Source: Planctomycetota bacterium (GTDB lineage Bacteria; Planctomycetota; Phycisphaerae; WQYP01). Taken from it: a stretch of 64,000 nucleotides of DNA. A model generated the notes under the pieces. The model worked only from the letters and a program-made list of their open reading frames with translations. It was not told the origin of the DNA and did not search any database. The position numbers and the translations under genes were made by a program. The stretch is from positions 1-64,000 of the forward strand of contig JAJZDN010000003.1 of the NCBI GenBank assembly GCA_021805985.1. Direction: 5' to 3'. Positions 52,924-63,823 of the stretch are shown piece after piece. Position 1 is the first letter of the stretch, and each line of letters begins with the position of its first letter.

Positions 52924-54609
52924 TTACGCTTTTACCTTGCGGCGCAGAAGCACCAATGCGGCACCGGCACATGCCAGCAAACCGAGCGTCGCCGGTTCCG
53001 GCACCGCGGTACCGCTGATGGCGAGAATATCGGTAGCACCACTGGTTGAGGAATCCGCGAACGTCATGGAAACAAGCGTTTCACCGCTGTAGTTGGCAAA
53101 CGTGGTTCCATTGGAAGAAAGGTTCGCCAGATTCAATGTGGTCTGATACAGGTCCACGCCGCCGTTCCCACCGGAGTTGGTCGTGCTGATTCGGCCGACC
53201 CCCGCATCCGCAATACCATAGTTGTTGCCATCGGTTGTAATGCCGGACCCGGGACCATACCAGTCAAGCGCTTCGAAATCAGTGGTGATCTTCGAGCCAT
53301 TGGCAAAATTCAAAGTCACCGATTCGGTGGCTCCGCCATTATCTCGGACGGCCAAAATTGCCAGTTTGCTGAATTTTCCCGGTGTGGACAATGTCAGTGT
53401 GCCCGTGCCTGTGCCGGCACTGTTATTCAAATTCAACACGGTATTCCCGGTATAAGGCTGCAACTGAAATGTTGTTTGCCCCGATACACTGCCCGTGCCG
53501 GCAAACGTGCTGGCGATCTGTCCATTGGTCGGCAGGCCTCCACCGTTGGTTGTGGTGAACAGTGCATAGTTATCGCCGCCGGGACCATTAAGTGGTTGCG
53601 CGATATTTGAAGGGATTGCCGCGCCGCTGGTGACAACATAGGAATTAGGCACAATACCATTCTGGTTGAACCCCGTCACCGCAACCGGTGCCAAAGGCCC
53701 GGAGCCCGGCAGCGCCTGCGTAAACCCGCTGACAGCAAAGATATTAGATGACTCACTGGCGGATGCTTGAGTAAAGGTCAAACTCGCCAACTTTTTACCC
53801 GCGTAGTCACCGGTGACCGTTCCGTTTGAAAGGCTGGCCAAATTCAAGATTGTCTCATCAAGACTGTTGCCGCCGCTGAATCCGGAATTTGCCGTGGCGA
53901 TCCGTCCGACATTGGTGGCTCCGTAAGCGTATGGGTTACCATCGGGCGTGAACATATTTGTATTGCTGGAATACCAGTCCTGCGCGGCATAGTCTGTGGT
54001 GACCGACGTGCCATCAGTAAAATTCAAGGTGACCTGACCGGCTCCGCCGCCCCGTGCTCCCATGGCTAGAATTGCCAAGCCCTGATAACTCCCGGCGGAA
54101 GCAAGTGTCAGAGTACCTGTTGCACCATTGGTAACACCAAGCTCATTGGCGGTGGCGGTGAGATTCAAGACATTATTGGTATTCGCGTAGTTTTGTAGCT
54201 GAAACGTTACGTTAAATTCAGAATTAAACGCCGCCCCTGTCAGGAGATTATTCGAGGGTAATCCTGTGGGCTGCCCCGATCCGCTGGGCGCACCGCCAAG
54301 CCCGCTTTCGTATAATACATTTCCCGCAAATCCACTGCCACTGTCAAATGGAATAGCAATATTGCTGGGGATGTAACCCCCATTGGCGGTCGAAATAGTG
54401 TAGCTGTTTTCCACAATGGAATCTTGATTAAACCCCGTCAGCGAAATGGGAGTTGCCGTATAGCTTCCCGCAGCCTGCACTGCCGCGGATGAACCGACGG
54501 TTACAAAAGCCGCAGCACAAATTGCCGCAACAGAGCCTATAGACCCAATGCGCCCGCAAGCGTTGCCCATGCGAATAGGCGCGGAAAATGAACTGTAAAT
54601 ACTACTCAT
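52924..54609 (-). CDS. Exported PEP-CTERM protein with two copies of a shared beta-rich domain
   Basis: A 561-residue protein (AGGGAG eight bases before ATG 54609) with an N-terminal signal segment, two copies of the domain (residues ~55-295 and ~309-533) and the sorting tail VPEPATLGLLACAGAALVLLRR. Each copy has LTGFNQDSIV, a FQLQ-Y-NNVLNL line, GTLTL, LAILA, VTLNFxxGTSVTTDYxxxDWY, GRI, a LDETILNLASLSNGT line and LASLTF, IFAVSG. I do not recognise the domain. It may be a carbohydrate- or matrix-binding part, since one copy is attached to a mannanase. Confidence 0.85.
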   Translation of the reverse strand: MSSIYSSFSAPIRMGNACGRIGSIGSVAAICAAAFVTVGSSAAVQAAGSYTATPISLTGFNQDSIVENSYTISTANGGYIPSNIAIPFDSGSGFAGNVLYESGLGGAPSGSGQPTGLPSNNLLTGAAFNSEFNVTFQLQNYANTNNVLNLTATANELGVTNGATGTLTLASAGSYQGLAILAMGARGGGAGQVTLNFTDGTSVTTDYAAQDWYSSNTNMFTPDGNPYAYGATNVGRIATANSGFSGGNSLDETILNLASLSNGTVTGDYAGKKLASLTFTQASASESSNIFAVSGFTQALPGSGPLAPVAVTGFNQNGIVPNSYVVTSGAAIPSNIAQPLNGPGGDNYALFTTTNGGGLPTNGQIASTFAGTGSVSGQTTFQLQPYTGNTVLNLNNSAGTGTGTLTLSTPGKFSKLAILAVRDNGGATESVTLNFANGSKITTDFEALDWYGPGSGITTDGNNYGIADAGVGRISTTNSGGNGGVDLYQTTLNLANLSSNGTTFANYSGETLVSMTFADSSTSGATDILAISGTAVPEPATLGLLACAGAALVLLRRKVKA

Positions 54610-54769
54610 AAAAAAACTCCCTTATAAAGTGGGCCTGATTATTTGCATCTCCAGACGCCATGCGATCTGTGACACATCGCCACAATAAAATCGCTGCACG
54701 TCTGAATCGCGTTGCCCCGTTAATATTATTATTCCTTAATGATATTCCGTTCCTGCAATTTTTTTTCAA

Positions 54770-55687
54770 TTAATTGGCAGTCTCAACATTCCGTTCATGT
54801 AGACTCCCCTGTGCCAAAGTTTCAACATGGCCGTCACAAAATACGACGTTTGCCTGGCCGAGGCCCGCTGCCGTAAGCATGTGGCGGTAGCGCAGGCCGG
54901 TCCCAATTTGATTGGTAAACCCAGGATTATCCGTATTTCCGTAAACGGTGGCTGCCGCACCAAAATAACCGGATACTCCATAATTAGAACTACCAATGAA
55001 TGTTCCCGGAATGCTCGTATTGACATTATTTGTATACGGGATTCGGTCCAGTCGTTCCCAACTGAATGCGTACCAGGCACCCCACGGGCCATTCACCTGA
55101 TTGGCGTCACCGTACAACACGACTTCGCCAGGCCGTTGGATCGAAGTGGTACGCTTATCCTGACAATAAACGCTGTTCTCTTCGGGCTCGCTCCACGCAA
55201 TCACATTCGGGTTCGGAGCATAATCGGAACAGAACAACTGCGGCGGCACGATCAGGGCGGATGGACATTGAAAAAGCGGCTCGCCACGATTCCACATCGC
55301 CAGCCCTTGCGGTGTTGAGTTGTCCCACCACGTACCGCTGTTGCTGACACCTGGTGCGGTCGACTGATCAAACTCGTAGCCCATAAGCACCGATTCCCAA
55401 GGATTCAAGTAGCTGCCGTCCCCAATATTTGTAGGCCAGAAATTTGCCGGATAAAATCCGCGATAGGTCGTAGAATACTCGGCCGTAAGCTGTCCAAGTG
55501 AGCGCAGCTTGGCTGCACACACGATGCTGTTCGCCTCCTGTTTGGCCATGGCCAGAGCGGGCAGCAGGAGCGCAATCAATAACGCGATAATGGATATTAC
55601 AACCAGCAATTCAATGAGCGTAAAACCATCGTGGCGGCGCAATATTCTGACGGAAGAGCATTGCCTGCGAAACATTTCTTTTTCCAT
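54770..55687 (-). CDS. Prepilin-like type II secretion/H-X9-DG protein
   Basis: A 305-residue pseudopilin-like protein. Prepilin peptidase site [25 protein letters not shown] at residues ~21-45 with the Glu at +5, a helical stem (AMAKQEANSIVCAAKLRSLGQL), then a Trp/Tyr-rich globular part ending in NVVFCDGHVETL, the motif common in planctomycete prepilin-like proteins. CAGGAG lies upstream of ATG 55687. Such proteins are numerous in that phylum; their function is unknown. It is upstream of the PEP-CTERM and mannan genes on the same strand. Confidence 0.9.
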   Translation of the reverse strand: MEKEMFRRQCSSVRILRRHDGFTLIELLVVISIIALLIALLLPALAMAKQEANSIVCAAKLRSLGQLTAEYSTTYRGFYPANFWPTNIGDGSYLNPWESVLMGYEFDQSTAPGVSNSGTWWDNSTPQGLAMWNRGEPLFQCPSALIVPPQLFCSDYAPNPNVIAWSEPEENSVYCQDKRTTSIQRPGEVVLYGDANQVNGPWGAWYAFSWERLDRIPYTNNVNTSIPGTFIGSSNYGVSGYFGAAATVYGNTDNPGFTNQIGTGLRYRHMLTAAGLGQANVVFCDGHVETLAQGSLHERNVETAN

Positions 55688-56521
55688 GGCGTAACTCCTG
55701 AACGGAACCGAATTCTAGTGTCCACTCACGCAAGCTTCCGCGGCTAACAATGCGCGCACCGGAATTGGCGAAGGCAATTCCAAGTTGCTTGAGGGAACCG
55801 AGTTTTCTATATCACACGATGTAACGATGCTGACCGCAGGCGGTCCAGTTTTATCGTTTCATCCATTATGGCATTTGATTTACGTCGCCTTGCAGGGCGA
55901 CGGCCAATCCGAACATTTCTTACTTATGGAGTATAGAATGTGACTTCGGCGGACGCAAGACCTTTTGCTGGTATTTATCCGCAACTTTACCATAAACGCG
56001 AGTTGAGCCTATGCCGCGCAGCCTGAAAATCACCATGAAACGCACGCGGATCATGCCCTAAAACAGGCACACATAACCCACAAAATATAGTTAATATCCG
56101 TTCTATGACGCACAATAAGTTACTGCAAAACCTACCGGATGTTCACTGAAATAAACCGCATCTTGCTTTACCATAACATGACTCACGCGCAGGGTTATAG
56201 CCGCCTCTTGCGGTGGAAAAGTCGATGGAATCAACGGCCATCGCCGCTTCAAAAGTGCAAAGCCACGGCAGCGGGCCTCGAAACCAATGGAATTACGGCG
56301 ATTTGGTGTCCCGGAAGACCACTTAGCTTCCGAATGCTGCTTTTTTTCAGGACAATACTTGGCGAACTTGAAAGAGAATCAAGGGTACGGCAACGTTAGC
56401 TGTGTCGTGGAAGCGTTTATGATCTGCAATTTGAATTGGCATACTTCGCCTGGCGATCTATTCCGAAATTAACAATGTGCGATCTTGTCGGTGCATGGCC
56501 TTAAAAGGAGATTTTTAAATT
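55688..56521. other. Intergenic region, no gene recognised
   Basis: About 830 bases between divergent genes. It contains a CGTCGCC/GGCGACG hairpin at 55884-55903. Short open frames (for example 56139-56399 plus) lack a ribosome site and family likeness. Confidence 0.45.
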
Positions 56522-57748
56522 ATGGTTTTCAGAAAACTTTTTTTCATCCTGTGCCTTTTGGCTTTCTATATGCTGCTTGCGGCACCCGCCGCGTCGCGGG
56601 CCCAAGCAGCGGCATCAGTCAACGCCGCACGAAGAAGTGAAACCCCAACCGGGCCATCCCGGACCGGCGAGGTGCAGGACTTATCGGCGACATTTAGAAC
56701 AATCCACCGGCGAATCCGCAATGCACTGGTGGAAATTAAAGCTGTCGGTATCACCAAGAGAGTCCGCAAAATCACCACCACCACGACCCGCGAACTCCCC
56801 CACCACGCTCCCCCCAGGAGCACAATCAAGAGTAAGACCGTTACAACCATGGTCACCACTACCAACATAGGCAGCGGGGTTATTTGCAGCACCCGTGGAT
56901 ATATCGTCACCAACGATCATGTGGTTTTCCATGCGAAAACCATTTCCGTGATTCTCGCGGATCGCAGAATATATCCCGCCCAGTTGATCGGTGCTGACCC
57001 GCAGGCGGATATTGCGGTGCTGAAAATTACCGCACCATTTCTTACCCGCGCCCGGTTCGGCCATTCCAGCGCGCTGCACGTGGGGCAACGAATATTGGAT
57101 TTTGGCGCACCATTTCAACTGGCTCAGAGTATGACCCAGGGAATTATCTCCGCGTTGCATCGGCGAAACAATCACGTTACCTCCGCCGAGGACCCCCAGA
57201 TCAAATTATTGTCCCACGAGGATTTTATCCAGGTGGATAGTCCTTCGGATCCTGGAAGCTCCGGCGGCCCGCTGGTAAACCTGCGCGGTCATGTTGTGGG
57301 CATCAATGAATCCATCAAATCGGGAGGAGGGGGATCTTTCAGCGGTGTCGGGTTTGCCATCCCTGCTCGCGAGGTGGTTTATGTGCTCCACCAAATTATT
57401 AAAACCGGCAGCGTTCAACATGGCCACCTGGGCGTTCATGTTACAGAAAAAACGATCGTCACCCGATCCGCAGGTAAAAAAATACTGGTTACCGGGTTGC
57501 ACGTTGACGCAATAAGCGCGCATTCCCCAGCCGTCCTAGCCGGCTTAAAAATTGGAGATTTGATTGTCGCTATCAATGGCCGAAGTGTTTACCGCATAGC
57601 TCAACTGCGCAACCGCGTGGCCTTCAGCGCGCCGGACACACTGCTGAATCTGACGGTTTGGCGCGACAATAAACGTATGGTGATCCACGTGCGTACCATC
57701 GCGCAAAATGGCCCGAAATCAACGGCTCACCCCACATTGCAAAAGTAG
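56522..57748 (+). CDS. HtrA/DegP-like periplasmic serine protease with one PDZ domain
   Basis: A 408-residue S1C protease with signal peptide (LFFILCLLAFYMLLAAPAASRA). Triad: His in VTNDHVVF, Asp in QADIAVLKI, Ser in SDPGSSGGPLVN; the site motif reads GSSGGP. One PDZ domain follows (LGVHVTEKTI, VLAGLKIGDLIVAINGRSV). A stretch rich in Thr/Lys before the protease domain (TKRVRKITTTTTRELPHH) is unusual. AAAAGGAG lies upstream of ATG 56522. It degrades or chaperones misfolded exported proteins; the neighbours give no special link. Confidence 0.93.
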   Translation: MVFRKLFFILCLLAFYMLLAAPAASRAQAAASVNAARRSETPTGPSRTGEVQDLSATFRTIHRRIRNALVEIKAVGITKRVRKITTTTTRELPHHAPPRSTIKSKTVTTMVTTTNIGSGVICSTRGYIVTNDHVVFHAKTISVILADRRIYPAQLIGADPQADIAVLKITAPFLTRARFGHSSALHVGQRILDFGAPFQLAQSMTQGIISALHRRNNHVTSAEDPQIKLLSHEDFIQVDSPSDPGSSGGPLVNLRGHVVGINESIKSGGGGSFSGVGFAIPAREVVYVLHQIIKTGSVQHGHLGVHVTEKTIVTRSAGKKILVTGLHVDAISAHSPAVLAGLKIGDLIVAINGRSVYRIAQLRNRVAFSAPDTLLNLTVWRDNKRMVIHVRTIAQNGPKSTAHPTLQK

Positions 57749-57898
57749 GACCCTGCGGTGTGTAAAAGTGCCGCCCCGAAAGAAAAGGCAGGGCACAGAG
57801 GTTGCTCCGGTTGCAGGAACATCAGCTTTCATCTGGATTCCCGCTGCGGCTTGGACTCTGCACCTCGTTTTACACCTAACGCCAGTGCGACAATCGGA

Positions 57899-59074
57899 TT
57901 ATGCCATATCGTCGCGTGCCAGCACAAAGGCATTTGCCGCCCGCTGCAAGTCGTCGCGACTATGCGATGCCGATACCTGCGTCCGAATGCGGGCCTTCCC
58001 CAGCGGCACGACCGGATACGTAAAAGCAACCACAAAAACACCTCGTTCTGTTATCCTCTGGGCCATTTCCGCCGCTTTTATGGCGTCGCCAAACATCACG
58101 GGCACAATGGGGTGGTTGCCCGAGACAACGTCAAACCCCGCGGCGGTTAATTGCTGGCGAAAAAACTCAGTGTTATCCCATAACCGCTGGCGAAGTGCGC
58201 CCGAGTTCTGTACCAGAAGCAGTGCGGCAAGGTTTGCCGCAGCCACAGCCGGTATCAGCGAGTTACTGAATAAATACGGCCTCGAACGCTGCCGTAGCAG
58301 ATCAATAATCTCTTTTCTCCCGCTGACGTAGCCTCCGCCTGCCCCGCCCAAGGCTTTACCAAAGGTACCCGTGATAATGTCCACGCGTCCCATTACACCG
58401 TGGTGCTCGTGAGTCCCGCGGCCGTTGGCTCCCATGAAACCGACCGCATGGGAATCATCAACCATCACCAGGGCGTTGTACCGCTTAGCCAACTCGCAAA
58501 TCGTAGGAAGATTGGCCACTTTGCCATCCATGGAAAACACGCCATCTGTGGCAACTACGATAGTCCCGGCGCGGCCTTTTTTTGCCTCCTGTAAACGCAA
58601 CTCCAACTCTCCCATGTCAGAGTTGTGGTATCGGTAACGTTGGGCTTTGCAAAGCCGAATTCCGTCAATAACGGAAGCATGGTTCAACTCGTCGCTGACG
58701 ACTGCATCCTCTGGTCCCAAGACGGTCTCAAAGAACCCTGTATTGGCGTCGAAACACGATGAATGAAGAATGGTCTCGTCCGTGCCCAGGAATCGGCTGA
58801 CCGCAGCTTCCAATTCCTTATGTATTTTCTGGGTACCACAAATAAACCTCACTGATGCCGTGCCGAATCCCCACCGTGCAAGCCCTTGCGTGGCTGCGGC
58901 AATCAAATCAGGATGATCGGCCAACCCGAGATAATTGTTGGCGCACATGTTGAGCATGGAGCCATACCCTTCGACTTCTAATATCGCACGCTGCGGTGAA
59001 TTGATGATCATTTCGTGCTTTTCTAAACCCGCATCGCCTATTTCGTCGAGTTCTCGTTTAAATTGCTCCAGCAT
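57899..59074 (-). CDS. kbl: Glycine C-acetyltransferase (2-amino-3-ketobutyrate CoA ligase)
   Basis: A 391-residue PLP enzyme (alpha-oxoamine synthase family) cleaving 2-amino-3-ketobutyrate with CoA to glycine and acetyl-CoA. Blocks: [60 protein letters not shown] and the PLP Lys in [17 protein letters not shown] 59074 is set by AAAGGAGC upstream; the longer frame before it is not family-like. tdh lies directly upstream, so the two form the threonine-to-glycine operon. Confidence 0.96.
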   Translation of the reverse strand: MLEQFKRELDEIGDAGLEKHEMIINSPQRAILEVEGYGSMLNMCANNYLGLADHPDLIAAATQGLARWGFGTASVRFICGTQKIHKELEAAVSRFLGTDETILHSSCFDANTGFFETVLGPEDAVVSDELNHASVIDGIRLCKAQRYRYHNSDMGELELRLQEAKKGRAGTIVVATDGVFSMDGKVANLPTICELAKRYNALVMVDDSHAVGFMGANGRGTHEHHGVMGRVDIITGTFGKALGGAGGGYVSGRKEIIDLLRQRSRPYLFSNSLIPAVAAANLAALLLVQNSGALRQRLWDNTEFFRQQLTAAGFDVVSGNHPIVPVMFGDAIKAAEMAQRITERGVFVVAFTYPVVPLGKARIRTQVSASHSRDDLQRAANAFVLARDDMA

Positions 59075-59248
59075 GAATAATCTAAGCTCCTTTGCTTGAC
59101 GACACATCCGACTAATCCATTTGGGCACCTCGGTTTCCATGGGTGTGAAACAAAGGTGTGGTAAAATAGCGTTCCGCACGGTCGCATAGCTACGTCACCA
59201 TCGTTGCACCAGTGGCCTCGTTGCTCATTGAGTTATTTAAGAACGTAT

Positions 59249-60274
59249 TTATTTCCAATTTAATATGACTTTCCCGCACTTTCCCCCCCGCATCTCCGCG
59301 AAACCCTGCGCAAAGTCGGTGTAGGGCAGACGGTGCGTAATAACTGGACTTATTTGAAGTCCGCTTTGCAGCATAACGGTCATTTTATACCAGGTTTCGT
59401 ACATTTCGCGTCCGTAAACTCCTTTAATGGTGAGCATTGAAAATACGACTCGGTCCCAGTCAATGGCCATTTCTTTGGTAGGAATTCCCAACATCGCAAT
59501 TTTTCCGCCGTGGCACATGTTTGCCAGCATACTACGAAAGGCCGAGGCATTTCCCGACATTTCCAAACCCACATCGAATCCCTCCATCATGCCCAAGTCC
59601 TTTTGTACGTCCATTAGGCTAGTTTTGTCGACGTTGACGGCTAGCGTTACCCCAACTTTGCGGGCTAGATCTAGACGGTATTCATTCACGTCTGTGATCA
59701 CGATATGCCGCGCGCCAGCGTGCCGCGCAACCGCTGCTGCCATGATTCCGATAGGCCCGGCACCGGTTATCACCACATCCTCACCCAGGACCGGAAAGGA
59801 GGTGGCCGTGTGTACGGCATTGCCGAAGGGATCAAAAATTGCCGCTACGTCCAGATCGATCTCCTTGGAGTGTACCCACACATTTGACATGGGCAGTGCA
59901 AGATATTCCGCGAACGCTCCGGGCCGGTTCACACCTACGCCCTTGGTCTCCGAGCAAAGATGCCTCCGACCCGCCAAGCAGTTTCGGCAATGCCCACAAA
60001 CCACATGCCCTTCACCACTGACGATCTGGCCGGGAAAAAAATCGTGTACATCCTGGCCTACCTGAACGATCTCACCGACAAATTCATGGCCGACCATCAT
60101 CGGAACGGGAATAGTTGCCGCTGCCCACGCGTCCCAGTTGTAGATATGCAAATCAGTTCCACAGATACCCGTGCGTAAAATTTTTATTAATACGTCGTGA
60201 ATCCCCACCTCTGGCATCGGCACCTCGTCAAGCCACAGCCCCGGCTTGCTATGCAACTTCACGAGTGCTTTCAT
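59249..60274 (-). CDS. tdh: L-threonine 3-dehydrogenase
   Basis: A 341-residue zinc alcohol dehydrogenase family enzyme oxidising threonine at C3 with NAD. Catalytic Zn region [13 protein letters not shown] and [10 protein letters not shown]; structural Zn cysteines in [15 protein letters not shown]; Rossmann part [20 protein letters not shown]; [14 protein letters not shown] block reads [15 protein letters not shown]. Length is that of the E. coli enzyme. GGAG lies eight bases before ATG 60274. It precedes kbl by about 170 bases. Confidence 0.97.
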   Translation of the reverse strand: MKALVKLHSKPGLWLDEVPMPEVGIHDVLIKILRTGICGTDLHIYNWDAWAAATIPVPMMVGHEFVGEIVQVGQDVHDFFPGQIVSGEGHVVCGHCRNCLAGRRHLCSETKGVGVNRPGAFAEYLALPMSNVWVHSKEIDLDVAAIFDPFGNAVHTATSFPVLGEDVVITGAGPIGIMAAAVARHAGARHIVITDVNEYRLDLARKVGVTLAVNVDKTSLMDVQKDLGMMEGFDVGLEMSGNASAFRSMLANMCHGGKIAMLGIPTKEMAIDWDRVVFSMLTIKGVYGREMYETWYKMTVMLQSGLQISPVITHRLPYTDFAQGFAEMRGGKCGKVILNWK

Positions 60275-60810
60275 AGTGTTATCTCCAAAAGGCCACGGCG
60301 TAAGGCCGCTGCGTTCTGCTAAAAGGCGAAGCCCGGGCCATTTTTCGTCGTAAATGCTGGATACTTCTTGGCTCCATTCTGTAATCGCACAAGGTGTCCT
60401 CTTGCTTACTTTGCAGCTGCGCCATTATATCCGGTATTCGCGGTGGCGTTGGAAGACGCGATCCCCAACCTTTTCGCCACTATTTGGGGGGGGGCGGTAT
60501 GGTGCCCGATATAGCCGTCGGAGCCGGTGCTTCTGATGTAATGGTGACACTATATTGATGTTGGCCATCGGGCTGCTCACGACCGGCACGCTCATCAGCG
60601 CCCAAGAAGACATTTCAGAGCAATCATCGTTGCCGGGAATGCCATTGACGCCTGACATCCGGGTACATGCGTTAACTTAAAGTTCCGCCGGAGAAGGCTG
60701 CGTTTGGAAACCGGCGTAAAATATAGACTTCATCACGCCCTCCGCCCACGGTTGCCGCTGCTTCCAAGGGTTTTAATGCTTAAGCTAACGCCTACGTAAC
60801 ATCGGGGCAG
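60275..60810. other. Intergenic region, no gene recognised
   Basis: About 540 bases upstream of tdh and downstream of a prepilin-like gene. A run of nine G lies at 60486-60494. No open frame with ribosome site or family likeness is seen. Confidence 0.45.
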
Positions 60811-61947
60811 CTAGTGCTCCGCCGGCCAGTAAAAATACGGCCCCGTACCGGATACATGGGCGAGTCCGAAGTTGGATTTGACATGCCCGGATGGAAACGT
60901 AAACAGCGACGTATACGGGTGGCTATACCCGGTAACATGCCCATCAGCGTAAAGCACATTCTGAAATGCCGGCAAACTCGGACTTGTGGGGTCCAAGTGA
61001 TTAAACCAGTATTGGTTCACCGAGCCGATCATAAACTGTTGGGCGACCGTGTCAGCGGCCAGCACATCATGCGGATTCCCATTGTTGCTCGTGGCCGGTT
61101 TCGGAAGAAGCGGATTAAAGCTGGTCGGATTGACCGTATTACCCATCCAGTTTTCAGCACTGTAAAAGCCATTCGCACGGGTGAGATATGGATTATTCCC
61201 ATAACCCCCGAGATACATGTATCCTAAAGCAATAAACGGTGCCCAATTATCGCTGGTTCTTACGGGATCGTAGGAGAGTTGGGGAATGCCAGGCACCTGC
61301 TGTATTTCGTGGATGCTTGGTGCTGGCGTCGGATAACTGGCAGGTAATACGAACTGCCACGCGTGAAAGGGGCCTTGGTTGAGGGTGCTTGGGCAGATGA
61401 ATAACTTCGCCAGGCTATTACCGGTCGCACTCTGGGCGGCGTATTTCTCCAGTACTTGAAAGGGCGTGCCGTCGCTCCGCCATCCGTTGGCGCTGTAATC
61501 GTTCTCATACTCGCTCAGGCTCTGGTCCGCGCTCCACGGAAAGGCCCCGTATTGAATGGGCGGGCCGTCGTTGTATATTGGTGCATAACGGAAATAACAA
61601 GGTTGCGCGGTCCGATACTCGTTGTTCACGAAACCCTGCGGGAAATAACCGCGATGGCTGACCGCAAACTCCGACGCCAACTGACCTATACCACGCAAAT
61701 TCGACGCGCAGACAACACGGTTCGCATCCTCCTTTGCTGCAGCCAGAGCTGGCAGCAGCAGTGATATCAACAGGGCGATAATCGAGATCACCACCAAAAG
61801 CTCCACCAGGGTAAAACCGTGCGGGGGCTGGCGAAGGCGGTTAAACTTCTCCAGTGTGTGTAACTTTTTACAACCCCTGGAACGCAGTATGTTAGTAGGC
61901 CCGAAACTTCTACAACTTTCTCGTCGTCCATCAGCATCGACTTTCAT
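60811..61947 (-). CDS. Prepilin-like protein
   Basis: A 378-residue protein like the one at 54770-55687, with an unusually long leader (~42 residues) before [31 protein letters not shown]. The rest is a Pro/Tyr/Trp-rich globular part with [11 protein letters not shown] near the end (DGH motif). An upstream GGATGAG precedes ATG 61947; a later start is possible but none with a good site is seen. Processing by prepilin peptidase would leave a membrane-anchored exported protein. Function unknown. Confidence 0.85.
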   Translation of the reverse strand: MKVDADGRRESCRSFGPTNILRSRGCKKLHTLEKFNRLRQPPHGFTLVELLVVISIIALLISLLLPALAAAKEDANRVVCASNLRGIGQLASEFAVSHRGYFPQGFVNNEYRTAQPCYFRYAPIYNDGPPIQYGAFPWSADQSLSEYENDYSANGWRSDGTPFQVLEKYAAQSATGNSLAKLFICPSTLNQGPFHAWQFVLPASYPTPAPSIHEIQQVPGIPQLSYDPVRTSDNWAPFIALGYMYLGGYGNNPYLTRANGFYSAENWMGNTVNPTSFNPLLPKPATSNNGNPHDVLAADTVAQQFMIGSVNQYWFNHLDPTSPSLPAFQNVLYADGHVTGYSHPYTSLFTFPSGHVKSNFGLAHVSGTGPYFYWPAEH

Positions 61948-62011
61948 AAACTCATCCTTTTCGCTTGACTACACAGTTCTTCATGACTTGTCGTTCCGTC
62001 ATGCAGGCCCC

Positions 62012-62040
62012 GCCCTCCACCCCAAAGCCGGGTGGAGGGC
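62012..62040. terminator. Perfect 11-base stem-loop downstream of PEP-CTERM gene
   Basis: GCCCTCCACCC pairs with GGGTGGAGGGC over a seven-base loop (62023-62029), 20 bases past the stop of the 62060-63823 gene. There is no T-run, so it may be a 3'-end stabiliser or a factor-dependent terminator. Confidence 0.5.
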
Positions 62041-62059
62041 TTGCCGCGAGAATGCCACG

Positions 62060-63823
62060 TCAACATTTTCCGGAATACTTTAATTTACGGCGACGAAGGA
62101 ACAATATCCCCACGGTACCACTCGCCAGTACCACCAATGGAGCCGGTTCGGGGACCGCAGACCCGCTGACAGAAAAAATATCGGTGCTAAATGTAGAGGG
62201 GTTGAGGTTAAAAGTCAGCGAATCAAGCACATGGCCCGACATATTGACCGTGCCACCACCGTTAACACCAAGGTCAGCGAGATTGAGAACTGTTTCGTAT
62301 AAATCGGGCTCGTTGGGTAGTCCTGACACACTCGAATTTGTCACCGCGATGCGACCGATTCCGGCAAGAGCTATAGCAAAGCGGTTACCATCCGGCGTAG
62401 TGCCGGAGGTGTTGCTAAACCAGTCTGGGGCACCGTAATCGGTGGTCACCGTTTGGCCGTTGGCGAAATTAAGCGTCACAGTTCCCCCCGTATTGCTGCC
62501 AGCGTTCGTTGATACAGCCAAGATTGCCAAGGTTGTAAACGCGGTCGGAGTGCTCAGTGTCATGGTGCCAGAAGTTATACCGCCGCTGTTCAAATGCAAT
62601 ACGTTATTTGTATTTGTGTAGTGCTGCAGTTGGAAGGTGGTTACACCATCAGCTTGACTCACAAACTGATGGGACGTTGGCAAACCACCACTCTGTACCG
62701 TGCCACCCACTGACAAGCCTGCCTCGTAGAAGGTGTTGAAAGAACCGACCGGGGTTGCAACGTTACTCGGGATTGCTGAGGATGTCAGCGACACCGTATT
62801 TTCCACCACATTATCCGCATTAAAACTGCCTGCGGTCAACGCCACTGGCGACCGGGCAGTCAAAATATACGCTGGCGTTGAAGGGGGCGGTGCTATTGTG
62901 GGCGCGCTGTTGGCAAAACTGAAATTAGTAAAGTCTTGCTCCATATTGAAGCCACCAGTCGCACCAGTGAACCCCACATATGCCGAATTGGAACCCAGGG
63001 TGTTGGCGACATTGATCCCGGGCGGTCCCAGCAGGCCAAGGGATGAAGTAGGCCCGTATGTGGTGTATGTAAGTGAATCGGCTGAATTGGTCGAATCGAC
63101 AGCTGACACGCTTATGGCATGCGCCGGTGCATAGTAACTTATTGTGAAATTGATCGGATTCGCGTCGGTCTGTAAATTGAGTGTGCTGGCAGCGGGAAGC
63201 CCCACATCGGAAGCGAATTGCCCATTGATACCGAGGTCCAATCCTCCACCGGACGGCGTGCCGAAGAGTTCGACACCCATTCCCACACTCGGTGATACGT
63301 CGGTGAATCCGGTAGGCGCTGGATTCTCGTAACCCTTGGATCCTCCGCCACCTCCTAGAGCGCTGGTGCCGGCTCCCTGTACCACAAACATGAAACCATC
63401 GGCAGGAGGATTGCTTGGGACGGAGACCTGCCACGTAAAATTGGCCGTCCACGAAGCGCCCACATCCTGCTGGGTCGTGTACCAGGCGCTCGTATTCTCG
63501 CCGTTTTGCCCCGTTGTCAGCGTCAGGTCGCCACCGCTGATGAACGGCACAAAGGTCGAGTTCCCATTGAGCACCCAATTGCCGGAATTTGAAAAACCTC
63601 CACTAATCGTGGCTTTGCTGGTGCCAGCCCACCCGCAGCCCAGGGCTACCGCCGCCATCGCTGCAACTATCAATGCGGACCTGCGAGAAACCGATGAGGG
63701 AATGGAACACATCAACGGCTCCCGCGCGTACCTGTTGGAGCCAGGCGAATTGCCCGCTGGCCGAATCGGCTGCGGTTGTCCGCAACTGTTGGCGGATGTA
63801 ACGATACTTGTTTTACTACTCAT
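62060..63823 (-). CDS. PEP-CTERM protein with legume-type lectin domain and shared beta-rich domain
   Basis: A ~587-residue exported protein. The start is ATG 63823 (GGGAGG eight bases upstream) although the signal peptide core lies later (SRRSALIVAAMAAVALGCG). The N-terminal half is a bacterial legume-lectin-like sandwich (GFSNSGNWVLNGNSTFV, ADGFMFVVQG, YVGFTGATGG). The C-terminal half (residues ~330-555) is a fourth copy of the domain at 52924-54609 (FYEAGLSVGG, FQLQHYTNTNNVLHL, VTTDYGAPDWF, LYETVLNLADLG). It ends with VPEPAPLVVLASGTVGILFLRRRK in two parts, the PEP-CTERM tail. A surface carbohydrate-binding role is plausible. Confidence 0.85.
   Translation of the reverse strand: MSSKTSIVTSANSCGQPQPIRPAGNSPGSNRYAREPLMCSIPSSVSRRSALIVAAMAAVALGCGWAGTSKATISGGFSNSGNWVLNGNSTFVPFISGGDLTLTTGQNGENTSAWYTTQQDVGASWTANFTWQVSVPSNPPADGFMFVVQGAGTSALGGGGGSKGYENPAPTGFTDVSPSVGMGVELFGTPSGGGLDLGINGQFASDVGLPAASTLNLQTDANPINFTISYYAPAHAISVSAVDSTNSADSLTYTTYGPTSSLGLLGPPGINVANTLGSNSAYVGFTGATGGFNMEQDFTNFSFANSAPTIAPPPSTPAYILTARSPVALTAGSFNADNVVENTVSLTSSAIPSNVATPVGSFNTFYEAGLSVGGTVQSGGLPTSHQFVSQADGVTTFQLQHYTNTNNVLHLNSGGITSGTMTLSTPTAFTTLAILAVSTNAGSNTGGTVTLNFANGQTVTTDYGAPDWFSNTSGTTPDGNRFAIALAGIGRIAVTNSSVSGLPNEPDLYETVLNLADLGVNGGGTVNMSGHVLDSLTFNLNPSTFSTDIFSVSGSAVPEPAPLVVLASGTVGILFLRRRKLKYSGKC

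Noticed and set aside
56139-56399. Short plus-strand open frame before the HtrA gene.
   Set aside because: No ribosome site; composition unlike neighbouring genes; treated as chance.
60425-60658. Minus-strand 77-residue open frame upstream of tdh.
   Set aside because: Crosses a nine-G run, lacks ribosome site and family likeness.
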